Source: Stenotrophomonas indicatrix (GTDB lineage Bacteria; Pseudomonadota; Gammaproteobacteria; Xanthomonadales; Xanthomonadaceae). Taken from it: a DNA stretch of 64,000 nt. The stretch covers positions 4,090,001 to 4,154,000 of the forward strand of contig CP168152.1 of assembly GCA_041545745.1 (NCBI GenBank). The letters are read 5' to 3'. A program made the position numbers and the translations under genes. A model generated the notes under the pieces. It did not search any database and was not told the DNA's origin. It saw only the letters and a program-made list of their open reading frames with translations. Shown here piece by piece: positions 31,293 through 40,059 of the stretch; the first letter of the stretch is position 1, and each line of letters opens with the position of its first letter.

Positions 31293-33215
31293 TCAGAACC
31301 CGCAGAAGCAATACGCCAGCGACTTCACCGGTGCACCGTTGCCCTTTTCGCGGGCCGCGTTCTCAACGAAGCGCAGCTGCGTATCGATTTCCGGCATTGT
31401 GCGCGCCAGCATCATCCGGCCCACGCCGGAATCGGCCAGCATCCAGGCGCCGGCGTGGCTGCCAGCGAAGCCGCTGACGAACTGCGCGAACGGCGTCGCC
31501 GCCTTCTCGATGTAACGCACCCGGTACTTGTCGGTCGCGCCCAGCTTGGCCCGGCCGGCGGCATCAGCCACGGCGTCCTTCAGGCCACCGAAGGCATCGA
31601 CCAGACCGCGCTCCTTGGCCTGCGCACCGCTCCAGACACGCCCGCGGGCCACTTCGTCGATCGCCTCGACCGGCTTCTTGCGGGCCTCGGCGACACGGCC
31701 AGTGAAATCGGCATAGCCCTTGTTGATCACCGACTGGATGACCTGGCCCACCGCCGGGTCCATCGGCCGGGTGACATCGAAGGCACCGGCGAAACGGGTG
31801 GTGCCGACGCCGTCGGTGTGCACGCCGAACTTGTCCAGCGCACGGCTGAAGTTGGGGATCATGCCGAAGATGCCGATCGAACCGGTGATGGTCGACGGAT
31901 CGGCATAGATACGATCGGCGTTCATGCTGATCCAGTAGCCACCCGATGCAGCGAGGTCGCCCATGGACACCACCACCGGCTTGCCCGCAGCCTGCAGGGC
32001 CACCACTTCGCGACGGATCTGCTCGGAAGCGTAGACCTCGCCACCCGGAGAATCCACGCGCAACACCACAGCCTTCACGTCGTCATCGTCGCGCGCCGCG
32101 CGCAGCAGCGCCGAGGTCGATTCGCCACCGATACGGCCGGCCGGCAGATCGCCGCCGCTGATTTCACCGGAGGCCACCACGACCGCGACCTGCGGACGCG
32201 AATCAACCGGGTTGCGGCGCGCATCGAGCTGGGCCATGTAGGTGCCGAAATCGATGTTGCGGAAACCACCGTCGGCGTCTTCATCAGCCACGCCGCGCTC
32301 GATCATCAGATCCTCGAATTCCTCGCGGGTCTTCAGCGCGGTCACCAGCTTCTGCTGCAGGGCGAATTTGGCCAGATCACCGCCGGCGGCAGCGACGCCT
32401 TCAGGCAGGGTGTCGATGCCGGCCGCCAGCTGTGCCGGATCCAGGCGGCGGGCCTTGGCGATATCGCCGAGGTAGCGCTGCCACACATCGTTCATCCAGA
32501 ACAGGTCGGCTTCCTTGGACGCCGGCGATGCCGCGTCGAGCACGTACGGCTCGGCGGCCGACTTGTACTCGCCCACCTTGAACAGGTGCACGTCCACGCC
32601 CAGCTTGTCCTGCAGGCCGGTACGGAAGTACTGGCGGTAGCGGCCCAGGCCTTCCAGCACCACCGACCCCATCGGGTCCAGGTAGACCTCGTCGGCCTGC
32701 GCGGCCAACAGGTACTGCGACTGCCCCATGCTCTCGCTGAAGGCGACCAGCTGCTTGCCCGAGGCGCGCAGGTCCTGCAGCGCAGCGGACACCTCGCGCA
32801 GCGAGGCGAAACCGGACGGCTGCAGCTTGTCCAGCTCCAGCACCACCCGCTCGATCTTCTTGTCATCGCGCGCGTTCTCGATCACCCGGATCAGGTCGCG
32901 CAGCTGCACTTCCTCGGCACCGTTGTCACCGACGGCCTTGGCCAGTGCGCGACTGACCGGATCGGCGCTGTACTGCTCGACCAGGCGGCCTTCCGGCGCG
33001 ATCACCAGGGTGGTGCGGTCCTGCAGCGCCTTGCTGGCGCCAGCGCCCATGCCCGCAGCGACGATGAACATCACCAGCACCAGCAGCAACAGGCCGAAGA
33101 ACACCAGGTTGAGGATCAACCGGCGGGTGAAATTCATCACGTCCCACAGCCCGATGAAGAAGCTGGCGACTGGATTGCGGTTCGCCGGGGGCAGCGGCGG
33201 CACGGGTTGGTTCAT
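31293..33215 (-). CDS. sppA: Signal peptide peptidase SppA, 67K type
   Basis: SppA is a membrane-anchored Ser/Lys protease that degrades cleaved signal peptides in the periplasm. The 640-residue protein has one N-terminal membrane helix (about 33-55) and two tandem ClpP-like halves. Catalytic Lys218 is visible in GEYKSAAEPY and nucleophile Ser424 in LAASGGYW. I chose ATG 33215; the longer frame to 33284 adds no conserved residues. The extreme C-terminus (AYCFCGF) is unusual and probably not functional. Confidence 0.93.
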   Translation of the reverse strand: MNQPVPPLPPANRNPVASFFIGLWDVMNFTRRLILNLVFFGLLLLVLVMFIVAAGMGAGASKALQDRTTLVIAPEGRLVEQYSADPVSRALAKAVGDNGAEEVQLRDLIRVIENARDDKKIERVVLELDKLQPSGFASLREVSAALQDLRASGKQLVAFSESMGQSQYLLAAQADEVYLDPMGSVVLEGLGRYRQYFRTGLQDKLGVDVHLFKVGEYKSAAEPYVLDAASPASKEADLFWMNDVWQRYLGDIAKARRLDPAQLAAGIDTLPEGVAAAGGDLAKFALQQKLVTALKTREEFEDLMIERGVADEDADGGFRNIDFGTYMAQLDARRNPVDSRPQVAVVVASGEISGGDLPAGRIGGESTSALLRAARDDDDVKAVVLRVDSPGGEVYASEQIRREVVALQAAGKPVVVSMGDLAASGGYWISMNADRIYADPSTITGSIGIFGMIPNFSRALDKFGVHTDGVGTTRFAGAFDVTRPMDPAVGQVIQSVINKGYADFTGRVAEARKKPVEAIDEVARGRVWSGAQAKERGLVDAFGGLKDAVADAAGRAKLGATDKYRVRYIEKAATPFAQFVSGFAGSHAGAWMLADSGVGRMMLARTMPEIDTQLRFVENAAREKGNGAPVKSLAYCFCGF

Positions 33216-33329
33216 GGAGCACTCCGGATGGCTTCTTGCCGTGGTGACAGCATAGCCGGTGCCGCGTGAGGCAGCATCGGACACAAGTCAGGGGATCGCC
33301 GGTCACGGTTGCCCTGGACCGGCGTGATG

Positions 33330-34694
33330 TCAGGCCAGCGTGGACTGGCCGATGCGCTTGCTGCTGCGGCTCAGGCGCCAGCCCATCAGGATTGCCGCCG
33401 CGGTCAGGCCGACGATCAGGCCGATCCACATGCCCTGCGGGCCCATGCCCAGGCCGAGGCCGAGCCCGGCGCCCAGCGGCATGCCCAGGCCCCAATAGGC
33501 GAACATGGCGATGAACATCGGCACGCGGGTGTCCTTCAGTCCGCGCAGCGCGCCGGCCGACAGCACCTGGATGCCATCGGGGAACTGGAAGGTGGCCGCG
33601 TACAGCAGCAGGGTCGAGGCCAGACCGGCCACGGCCAGGTCGTTGGTGTAGACGCCGACGATGGCGTCGTGGCCGAACAGCAGCGCCGCCGCCGACAGCG
33701 TCTGCGTACCCATGATGATCGCGTAGCCGGCCCACGCCGCACGGCGCACGCCGAAGCCATCGCCACGGCCGACCGCATGGCCGACCCGCACGGTGGTCGC
33801 CTCGGCCACGCCCATCGGGATCATGAAGCACAGCTGCGCCACGTTGATCGCGATCTGGTGCGCAGCCGCTTCATTGGCACCCAGGCGACCGATCAACAGG
33901 GCGGTGACGATGAACAGGCCACCTTCCATCAACACGGTGATGCCGATCGGCAGGCCGGTGCGCAGCAGGTCCCAGATCGCTGACCAGCGCGGACCCTCGA
34001 AGTGCGAGAACAGCTGCAGGTGGGCAAAGCGCTTGGTGAACCACAGGTAGGTACCGAAGGCGATCGCCTGCAGCCACATCATCACCGCCGAGGCGATGCC
34101 CAGGCCTTCGGCGCCCATTTCCGGGAAGCCCAGCTTGCCGTTGGCCAGCACGTAGCCCATCGGCGCCAGCACCAGCAGGCCGCCAAAACCGAGCAGCATG
34201 GTCGGCAGCGTCCAATGCATGCCTTCACTGAGATAGCGCATGCAGAAGTACAGGGTCAGCGCCGGGCCACCCCAGCGCACCGCATGCAGGAACGCCGTTG
34301 CGCCGGGCACGATGTCCGGGGCGATGCCGAAGGCCGGCAGCAGCGGCGGCACCACGGTGAGGAAGGTGAACATGATCAGGCCCAGGCCCAGCGCCAGCCA
34401 CAGCGCCTGCCGGAACAGCGGGCCGATCTCGCGCTCACGGCCAGCGCCATGCAGCTGCGACACCGAGGCGGTGAGTGATATCAGCGTGCCGATCGGGATC
34501 AGCATCGGCAGCCACAGCAGCGCGGTACCGATGGTCACTGCAGCCAGGGTGGATGTCGCATGGTGGCCGGCAATCACGTTGTCGACGAAGGAGATCAGAC
34601 CGGTGGAGACGTGCCCGAGCACAAGCGGCAGGGCAAGCAGACCGGTGGCGCCGACTTCCTTGCTGAAGCGCGGCGTGGAGGTTGCAGTAGACAT
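33330..34694 (-). CDS. MATE family efflux transporter (NorM-like)
   Basis: This 454-residue protein has twelve predicted membrane segments in two homologous halves, the MATE layout of Na+- or H+-coupled drug exporters. Typical features are the N-terminal ALPLVLGHVSTGLISFVDNVIAGH helix, GLPIGITVLMEGGLF opening the second half and the ALRGLKDTRVPM loop. The substrate is not predictable. Confidence 0.9.
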   Translation of the reverse strand: MSTATSTPRFSKEVGATGLLALPLVLGHVSTGLISFVDNVIAGHHATSTLAAVTIGTALLWLPMLIPIGTLISLTASVSQLHGAGREREIGPLFRQALWLALGLGLIMFTFLTVVPPLLPAFGIAPDIVPGATAFLHAVRWGGPALTLYFCMRYLSEGMHWTLPTMLLGFGGLLVLAPMGYVLANGKLGFPEMGAEGLGIASAVMMWLQAIAFGTYLWFTKRFAHLQLFSHFEGPRWSAIWDLLRTGLPIGITVLMEGGLFIVTALLIGRLGANEAAAHQIAINVAQLCFMIPMGVAEATTVRVGHAVGRGDGFGVRRAAWAGYAIIMGTQTLSAAALLFGHDAIVGVYTNDLAVAGLASTLLLYAATFQFPDGIQVLSAGALRGLKDTRVPMFIAMFAYWGLGMPLGAGLGLGLGMGPQGMWIGLIVGLTAAAILMGWRLSRSSKRIGQSTLA

Positions 34695-34797
34695 AAGGTG
34701 CTTGACGCGAACTACGGTTGCGCGCGAAGGGCACAGGCACCGGGTTGCGGCCGGCCATCTTACGCGCGCTGGGCGGTCATTCCCATGACTGCCCCAT

Positions 34798-34873
34798 AAA
34801 GGGGACGGAGGGAATTAAGTCGTCTCCGGCACACTCGGGCCAGAAACGACTTAATCCCCTCCGTCCCCTTTTT
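34798..34873. repeat. Long inverted repeat, terminator-like
   Basis: Arms at 34798-34823 and 34846-34871 pair over 26 positions with one mismatch, around a 22-base loop. The arms read AAAGGGGACGGAGG then AATTAAGTCGT. The right arm runs into TTTTT on the plus strand. It sits between the 3' end of the DUF3106 gene and the MATE gene and probably ends transcription. Confidence 0.85.
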
Positions 34874-34875
34874 GC

Positions 34876-35454
34876 TTACTGGCCGGCCTGGCGCTTGAGC
34901 CAGGTGTCGCGTTCGGCGGCGGGGACAGTGAGGAATGCGCTGCGTACGCTGTCGCGTTCCTGCGGCGGCGTGCGCTGGGCGACCAGGGCCAACTGCACCA
35001 GCTGCGCCGGGCTCAGCTGGCGCAACACCGCCAGGATGGCGTCGCGCTGTTGCGGCGGCACGAAGCCGAACAGGCCGTGCAGCTTGGGGAATTCCGCGCC
35101 CAGTTGCGGGCCCAGACGCCAGCCTTCTCGGAAGGCCTGGTCCTGTGCCTGGAACTGCGTGCGCAGGCGCTGCTGCTGATCGGCCGGCAACGCAGCGAAG
35201 CGGCTGGCGGCCTGGCGGATGCGTTCGCGCTCACCCTCTGGCAGGGCCCGCCACGCGGCGTAGTCGCTGCGACGCTGGCGTTGCTGGGCAGGATCGAGTT
35301 GCGCGAATGCCGCCGCCGCAGTGGACGCGGGCGTGGCCGCTGATGCTGATGGTGTTGCCGACGGCGTGGGCAGCGGCACATTCAACGATTGCGGAGCAGC
35401 GGCCAGCGACAGCGGCAAGGCCAGCAGCAGGCCGGCGAAGAGAAGCTTATTCAT
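34876..35454 (-). CDS. Secreted DUF3106 protein
   Basis: This 192-residue protein has a signal peptide (1-20) and a Ser/Thr/Pro/Ala linker. The helical DUF3106 domain (about 52-190) follows, with repeated L-P-x-x-E/D-R-x-x-I/L patterns. Its start overlaps the stop of the upstream gene by eight bases, so the two are coupled and probably act together. The function is unknown. Confidence 0.82.
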   Translation of the reverse strand: MNKLLFAGLLLALPLSLAAAPQSLNVPLPTPSATPSASAATPASTAAAAFAQLDPAQQRQRRSDYAAWRALPEGERERIRQAASRFAALPADQQQRLRTQFQAQDQAFREGWRLGPQLGAEFPKLHGLFGFVPPQQRDAILAVLRQLSPAQLVQLALVAQRTPPQERDSVRSAFLTVPAAERDTWLKRQAGQ

Positions 35455-36448
35455 CGGCAGCAGAGGTTTCCAGCGCTGCGCCGACCGGTTCCGGGCGGGT
35501 CGGCTTGGGTTGTGACTCGTCCACCGGCAACGGGCCACCGGCAGCACTCCAGGCATGCATGTCGGCCTCGGCCAGCAGCGGGTAATCGCGGTCGGCCAGC
35601 ATGGCGGCATCTTCGCTGGCCTGCGCATCGCCGCCTGCAGCGGGGCGGACATCGCTGGCGGGCAGTGCCTCGACGGTGACCGGCCCGGCCTCACCCACCA
35701 CGCCTTCGGGCAAGGGGCCATCGGCAGTCAACGCGCGGCCCTGCCAATGGCGCCAGCCCAACGCAGCCAGCAGCAACACCGCCACGGTGATCAACAGGAT
35801 CACCGGGCCACGCCAGCGCGGCTTGGCATTGGGGCGGCGACGCTTGCCAGTGGCAGGCGCGCGCTCATCGCGCGGCGGTGCACGCCAACTGGAAGCCGGC
35901 GCCTGGTTGTTGGCCGCTGGCGCGGACGGTTGCTGCAGCTGCTGCAGGCGCTTGGCCGGCAGGTCACGGACACGCAGCTGCACCTGTTCGGCCAGCGTCC
36001 GCCATGCGGCGGCGTCGGGCTGGCCATCGGCATCGCGTGGGCAGGCCGTGGCCAACAGGCGTTGGTAGCCCTCCTCGTCGACATCCAGAACGCGGGTGGC
36101 AATGCTCTCGTCCAGACTGCCCCCCACCCGCAGCAGCAGGGCCAGCCGCGGCAGAGGTGCCATGTCGCCCAATGCGGCCAGCGAAGGCGGCCACTGACCG
36201 GTGGCCGGCTCGCGCAGCGCCTGGCGCTGGCCCAACAGGGTCCAGAAGCGGCCGGGCCACTGCGCCATCGGCAGGTCGCTGGCGACCGCGGCGAAGGCGC
36301 GCATCACCGCAACCAGCGTCTGTTCGGCACGGGCGGGGTCACCGCATTGCAGTTCGGCCACGACCAGGGCACGGCGCTCGACGCCACGCAGAAATGCCGA
36401 CAGCGCGCCGGCCGCGGTCGAGGAAACAGGGGCGGGCACAGCCGTCAT
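35447..36448 (-). CDS. Membrane-anchored protein with sigma-70-like N-terminus
   Basis: The first 150 residues of this 333-residue protein resemble an ECF sigma factor. A helix pair with LQCGDPARAEQTLVAVMRAF looks like region 2. A later segment, LPRLALLLRVGGSLDESIATRVLDVDEEGYQRLL, looks like the region 4 helix-turn-helix. A basic linker, one membrane helix (about 216-234) and an acidic, probably periplasmic tail follow. I know no established role for such a fusion; it may be a degenerate sigma factor or an anti-sigma partner. It is translationally coupled to the DUF3106 gene. Confidence 0.65.
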   Translation of the reverse strand: MTAVPAPVSSTAAGALSAFLRGVERRALVVAELQCGDPARAEQTLVAVMRAFAAVASDLPMAQWPGRFWTLLGQRQALREPATGQWPPSLAALGDMAPLPRLALLLRVGGSLDESIATRVLDVDEEGYQRLLATACPRDADGQPDAAAWRTLAEQVQLRVRDLPAKRLQQLQQPSAPAANNQAPASSWRAPPRDERAPATGKRRRPNAKPRWRGPVILLITVAVLLLAALGWRHWQGRALTADGPLPEGVVGEAGPVTVEALPASDVRPAAGGDAQASEDAAMLADRDYPLLAEADMHAWSAAGGPLPVDESQPKPTRPEPVGAALETSAADE

Positions 36449-36862
36449 CGGTCACTCCAAAGGTCTGCCGGCATGATAGCGGCAGCCCATCGCTGCCCGG
36501 CAGGACTTGCGATTGCAGACACTTCATGCTGCAGGTTGTGCACAGCATCACGCAGGAACGCGGCGATTCCTGGGTGAATGGCTGAATTCACCCTGTTTCA
36601 GCAATGTTTCACACTTAACTTATTGATTTTTATTGGATTTAAAGTGTGGCTATTTTTTGACCAACCCAAGCGTGAGGCCGTCGCTATCGGCCTCATGCGG
36701 TGCCATGACCCGCTAACGCACAGACTTATCCACAGAAGATGTGGATAAGACTGAATCTCCAATAGACACCGATATTTAGGTGACATTTATGATTCACCGA
36801 AGGGCATGCCAGTCGCATTTGCCACTGCCATGCGCCCTCGCAGGGGCCGTTACACTGAGCCG
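36449..36862. other. Intergenic region upstream of priA
   Basis: This gap of about 410 bases between divergent genes holds no convincing gene; a 62-codon minus frame at 36598-36786 looks random. The part from 36600 to 36790 is markedly AT-rich for this genome. It contains CACACTT and AAGTGTG (36610-36616, 36642-36648) as an inverted pair and the DnaA-box palindrome annotated separately. Confidence 0.6.
36725..36749. promoter_or_regulatory. Inverted pair of consensus DnaA boxes
   Basis: CTTATCCACA at 36725-36734 and its exact complement TGTGGATAAG at 36740-36749 are separated by five bases. Each contains the perfect box TTATCCACA. It lies about 115 bases before the priA start, in an AT-rich stretch, and suggests DnaA control of priA or a DnaA-titrating site. 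Confidence 0.75.
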
Positions 36863-39052
36863 ATGCTCGCCCCCGATTCCGGCCCTGTCCCGACCCTGCA
36901 GGTCGCTCTGCCCGTCCCCCTGCCGCGCCTGTTTGACTACCTGCCGCCGCAGGGCGTGGGCCCGACGGTGGCAGTCGGCTGCCGGCTGAAGGTGCCGTTC
37001 GGCAACCGCGAACTGATCGGCGTGGTGGCCGGCCATGGGCAGGTCGAGGACAGCCAAGGCCTGCGCCAGACGCTGGCCTGGTGTGACACGGCACCGTTGC
37101 TGCAGGGCGAGTTGTGGCAGAGCCTGCAGTGGCTGGCCCGCTATACCCACGCCCCGCTGGGCGAGGTACTGAGCACCGCCCTGCCCGGCCCCCTGCGGCA
37201 CGGCGAGCCGCTGCCCGACACCCATCACTGGGGCTGGCAGCTGACACCGGAGGGCCATGCCCAGCGCGAAAAGCTGCGCGCCGGCAGCCGACCACGGCAA
37301 CTGGCCGAGCTGCTGGCCGACGCGGTGGTGGACGAGGAGGTCCTGTCCGCGCGCATGCAGGACTGGCGGGTGGCCGCACGCAGCCTGGGCAAGCGCGACC
37401 TGGCCGAGCGCATCGCCCTGAGCGTGGCACCGCAGCACGCTCAGCCCCTGCCCGGCCCCACCCTCAATGCGGAGCAGGCCGAGGCCGTGGCCGCGATCAC
37501 CGCCGCCGAGAGCTTCCAGGCATTCCTGCTGGACGGGGTGACCGGCAGCGGCAAGACCGAGGTCTACCTGCAGGCAATCATCCATTGCCTGGCGCAGGGC
37601 AGGCAGGCCCTGGTGCTGGTGCCCGAGATCGGACTGACCCCGCAGACCCTGGCGCGCTTCCGCGGCCGTCTCGGCATCGCCGTGCACGCGTTGCACTCGG
37701 GGCTGACCGACAACGAACGTGCGCGGGTCTGGGCCGCGGCCTCGCGCGGCGAAGCACGGGTGATCGTCGGTACGCGTTCGGCGGTGTTCATTCCGCTGCC
37801 GCAGCCCGGCCTGTTGATCGTCGACGAAGAGCACGACGGCAGCTACAAGCAGCAGGACGGCATCCGCTACCACGCACGTGATTTCGCTCTGGTGCGGGCC
37901 AAGGCGCAAGGTATTCCGGTACTGCTGGGCAGCGCCACGCCTTCATTGGAAACCCTGCACAACGCCTATGCCGGCCGCTATGCGCACCTGCGCCTGAAGC
38001 AGCGCGCCGGTGATGCCCGACCACCACGCGTGCGCATCCTGGATGTGCGCAAGCGTCCGCTGCGCGATGGCCTTTCCGCCGACGTACTGGCCGGCATCGG
38101 CGAACACCTGCAGCGTGGCCAGCAGGTGCTGGTGTTCAAGAACCGGCGCGGCTATGCGCCGGTGCTGCTGTGCCACGACTGCGGCTGGACCGCGCCGTGC
38201 AACCGCTGCGATGCCCCGATGACCGTGCATGGCGGTGGCCGTCGCCTGCAATGCCACCACTGTGGTGCGCGGCAGCCGGCACCGTTGGCCTGCCCCGCCT
38301 GTGGCAGCCTGGCGCTGCAGCCCCAGGGCATCGGTACCGAGCGGCTGGAAGAACACCTGGTCAGTGCATTTGCCGATTTCCCGGTGGTGCGCATCGACCG
38401 CGGCACCACTTCCCGGCGCGATGCGCTGGAGCAGCAGCTGGCCAAGCTGGGCAACGAACCCGGCATCCTGGTCGGCACGCAGATCCTGGCCAAGGGGCAC
38501 GACCTGCCCAAGCTGACGCTGGTGGTGGTGGTGGGCATCGACGAAGGCCTGTTCTCGGCCGATTTCCGCGCCAGCGAAAAACTGGCGCAGCAGCTGATCC
38601 AGGTGGCCGGTCGCGCCGGTCGCGCGCGCGATCCGGGCGAAGTGTGGTTGCAGACCCATCATCCGGGTCATCCGCTGCTGGAGACACTGGTGAACGGTGG
38701 CTACCATCCGTTCGCACAAGCCGAATTGAACCAGCGCGAAGCGGCAGGTTTCCCACCGTTCGCGCACTTGGCGCTGATGCGTGCTGAAGCGCTGCAGGTC
38801 GAGCATGCCAATGCGTTCCTGCTGGCCGCGCGGAAACTGCTGGACGAGCAGAACGTGGTGGAAGCCTATGGGCCGATGCCGGCGCCGATGCCGAGGCGTG
38901 CCGGCTACCAGCGCACGCAACTGCTGTTGTCGGCGGCGCAGCGGCCACCGCTGCACGGAGTGCTGGCACAGCTGGTGCCGCAGCTGTACGCACTGCCGGA
39001 GGCACGCAAGGTGCGCTGGTCGCTGGATGTGGATCCCACCGACCTGTATTGA
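36863..39052 (+). CDS. priA: Primosomal replication protein N' (PriA helicase)
   Basis: PriA restarts stalled replication forks. The 729-residue protein has the N-terminal 3'-DNA-binding domain, Walker A GVTGSGKT (about 226-233), the DEEH box (about 320) and the GSATPS motif III. Eight zinc-ligand cysteines follow between about 435 and 480 (CHDCGWTAPCNRCDAP ... CHHCGARQPAPLACPACG), then the helicase C lobe with QVAGRAGR. Start 36863 gives the family N-terminus; the frame to 36806 adds unconserved residues. Confidence 0.96.
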   Translation: MLAPDSGPVPTLQVALPVPLPRLFDYLPPQGVGPTVAVGCRLKVPFGNRELIGVVAGHGQVEDSQGLRQTLAWCDTAPLLQGELWQSLQWLARYTHAPLGEVLSTALPGPLRHGEPLPDTHHWGWQLTPEGHAQREKLRAGSRPRQLAELLADAVVDEEVLSARMQDWRVAARSLGKRDLAERIALSVAPQHAQPLPGPTLNAEQAEAVAAITAAESFQAFLLDGVTGSGKTEVYLQAIIHCLAQGRQALVLVPEIGLTPQTLARFRGRLGIAVHALHSGLTDNERARVWAAASRGEARVIVGTRSAVFIPLPQPGLLIVDEEHDGSYKQQDGIRYHARDFALVRAKAQGIPVLLGSATPSLETLHNAYAGRYAHLRLKQRAGDARPPRVRILDVRKRPLRDGLSADVLAGIGEHLQRGQQVLVFKNRRGYAPVLLCHDCGWTAPCNRCDAPMTVHGGGRRLQCHHCGARQPAPLACPACGSLALQPQGIGTERLEEHLVSAFADFPVVRIDRGTTSRRDALEQQLAKLGNEPGILVGTQILAKGHDLPKLTLVVVVGIDEGLFSADFRASEKLAQQLIQVAGRAGRARDPGEVWLQTHHPGHPLLETLVNGGYHPFAQAELNQREAAGFPPFAHLALMRAEALQVEHANAFLLAARKLLDEQNVVEAYGPMPAPMPRRAGYQRTQLLLSAAQRPPLHGVLAQLVPQLYALPEARKVRWSLDVDPTDLY

Positions 39053-39065
39053 TCGGCAGAGCGCT

Positions 39066-39087
39066 GCCGAGCATGGCTCGGCACTAC
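39066..39087 (-). repeat. SMAG-type palindrome after priA
   Basis: GCCGAGCATGGCTCGGC (39066-39082) followed by ACTAC gives a GTAG-headed palindrome on the minus strand, between the convergent priA and GST genes. Confidence 0.75.
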
Positions 39088-39109
39088 AGGTGCCACCTTG
39101 GATCCAGCG

Positions 39110-39730
39110 TTACGTCATCGGGGACATCACGCCGCGCTGGTACGCCGGGCGTTCGCGCAGGCGTGCATACCAGTCGGCCAGGTGCGGCAGGTCCGGGCGC
39201 TGGATCGGCAGCTCGAACCACGCGTAGATCAACGAGCCCAGGGCGATGTCACCCATTGCGAATTTCTCGCCTGACAACCACGGTTGCGTGGCAAGGGTCG
39301 CATTGGGCAGGGCCAGGAAATCACCGGCGCGCACGATGGCGGCATTGATGCGCGCCTCATCGCGGTCGGCCGGCGCGGTGCGCATGATCCCCCAGATCAG
39401 TTCGGAGTACAGTGGCGCCATCCGCGAGGTGCTCCAGTCCATCCACTTCTCGGCCTGCGCACGCTCCATCGCGTCTTCCGCGTACAGCGTGCCCAGCGAA
39501 TAGCGCGCACTGAGGTAGCGCACGATGGTGTTCGATTCCCACAGCGGCAGGCCGTGGTCTTCGATCACCGGTACCAGCCCGTTCGGGTTCATCGCCACGT
39601 ACTCCGGCGACTGCGTTCCACCGTGGCTGCCACCCACTTCGATGGACTCGTATGGCAGGCCGATTTCCTCGGCACACCACAGCACCTTGCGGACGTTGCT
39701 GGAATTGCGGCGACCCCAGATCTTCAACAT
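39110..39730 (-). CDS. Glutathione S-transferase family protein
   Basis: This 206-residue GST has a thioredoxin-like N-terminal domain (1-80: WGRRNSSNVRKVLW active-site loop, NPNGLVPVIED with cis-Pro, ESNTIVRYL glutathione-binding Glu-Ser). An all-helical C-terminal domain follows, with the N-cap box FAMGDIALGSLIYAW. The SSNVRKV loop suggests the bacterial Ser-type or Nu-like class. The substrate is unknown. Confidence 0.9.
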   Translation of the reverse strand: MLKIWGRRNSSNVRKVLWCAEEIGLPYESIEVGGSHGGTQSPEYVAMNPNGLVPVIEDHGLPLWESNTIVRYLSARYSLGTLYAEDAMERAQAEKWMDWSTSRMAPLYSELIWGIMRTAPADRDEARINAAIVRAGDFLALPNATLATQPWLSGEKFAMGDIALGSLIYAWFELPIQRPDLPHLADWYARLRERPAYQRGVMSPMT

Positions 39731-39808
39731 GCGGATTTCCTTGCGTGCAGCGCTGCGCCAAGAGGGCGCGGAGCCGTTACGATACGCCGATCCACAAGGG
39801 GAAATGGC

Positions 39809-40000
39809 ATGACCGCATGGGATGCAGTGAATTACGTTCTGCTGGCAGCAGGGCTTGTGGTGCTGGTGCTGGGGTACCGCCGATCAAACCGCAACATGCT
39901 GCTGTGTGCCGGGCTGTTGCTGCTGGCATTCAACGGAGTTGAGGATTTCGCCGATGGATTCGCTGCGGGCTACGCCGGGTCCGATGCACACGCTCTATAA
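39809..40000 (+). CDS. Small membrane protein, two helices
   Basis: This 63-residue frame is preceded by AAGGGG eight bases upstream, a good ribosome site. It encodes two hydrophobic helices (about 8-22 and 29-43) separated by a basic turn (YRRSNRN), with an acidic end. It is divergent from the GST gene. No family is recognised, but composition and ribosome site favour a real gene. Confidence 0.6.
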   Translation: MTAWDAVNYVLLAAGLVVLVLGYRRSNRNMLLCAGLLLLAFNGVEDFADGFAAGYAGSDAHAL

Positions 40001-40014
40001 CGCGCACGAACAGC

Positions 40015-40033
40015 AGCCGAGCGTGGCTCGGCT
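40015..40033. repeat. Short palindrome after the small membrane gene
   Basis: AGCCGAGCGTGGCTCGGCT is a near-perfect palindrome of the same type as that at 39066 and lies between convergent genes. Confidence 0.65.
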
Positions 40034-40059
40034 CTGCTTTGCACCGGCGCTTTCCGTCG

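Noticed and set aside
36600..36790. Chromosomal origin of replication
   Set aside because: Only two DnaA boxes, no dnaA, dnaN, gyrB or rpmH nearby, and no box cluster; better read as a regulatory site.
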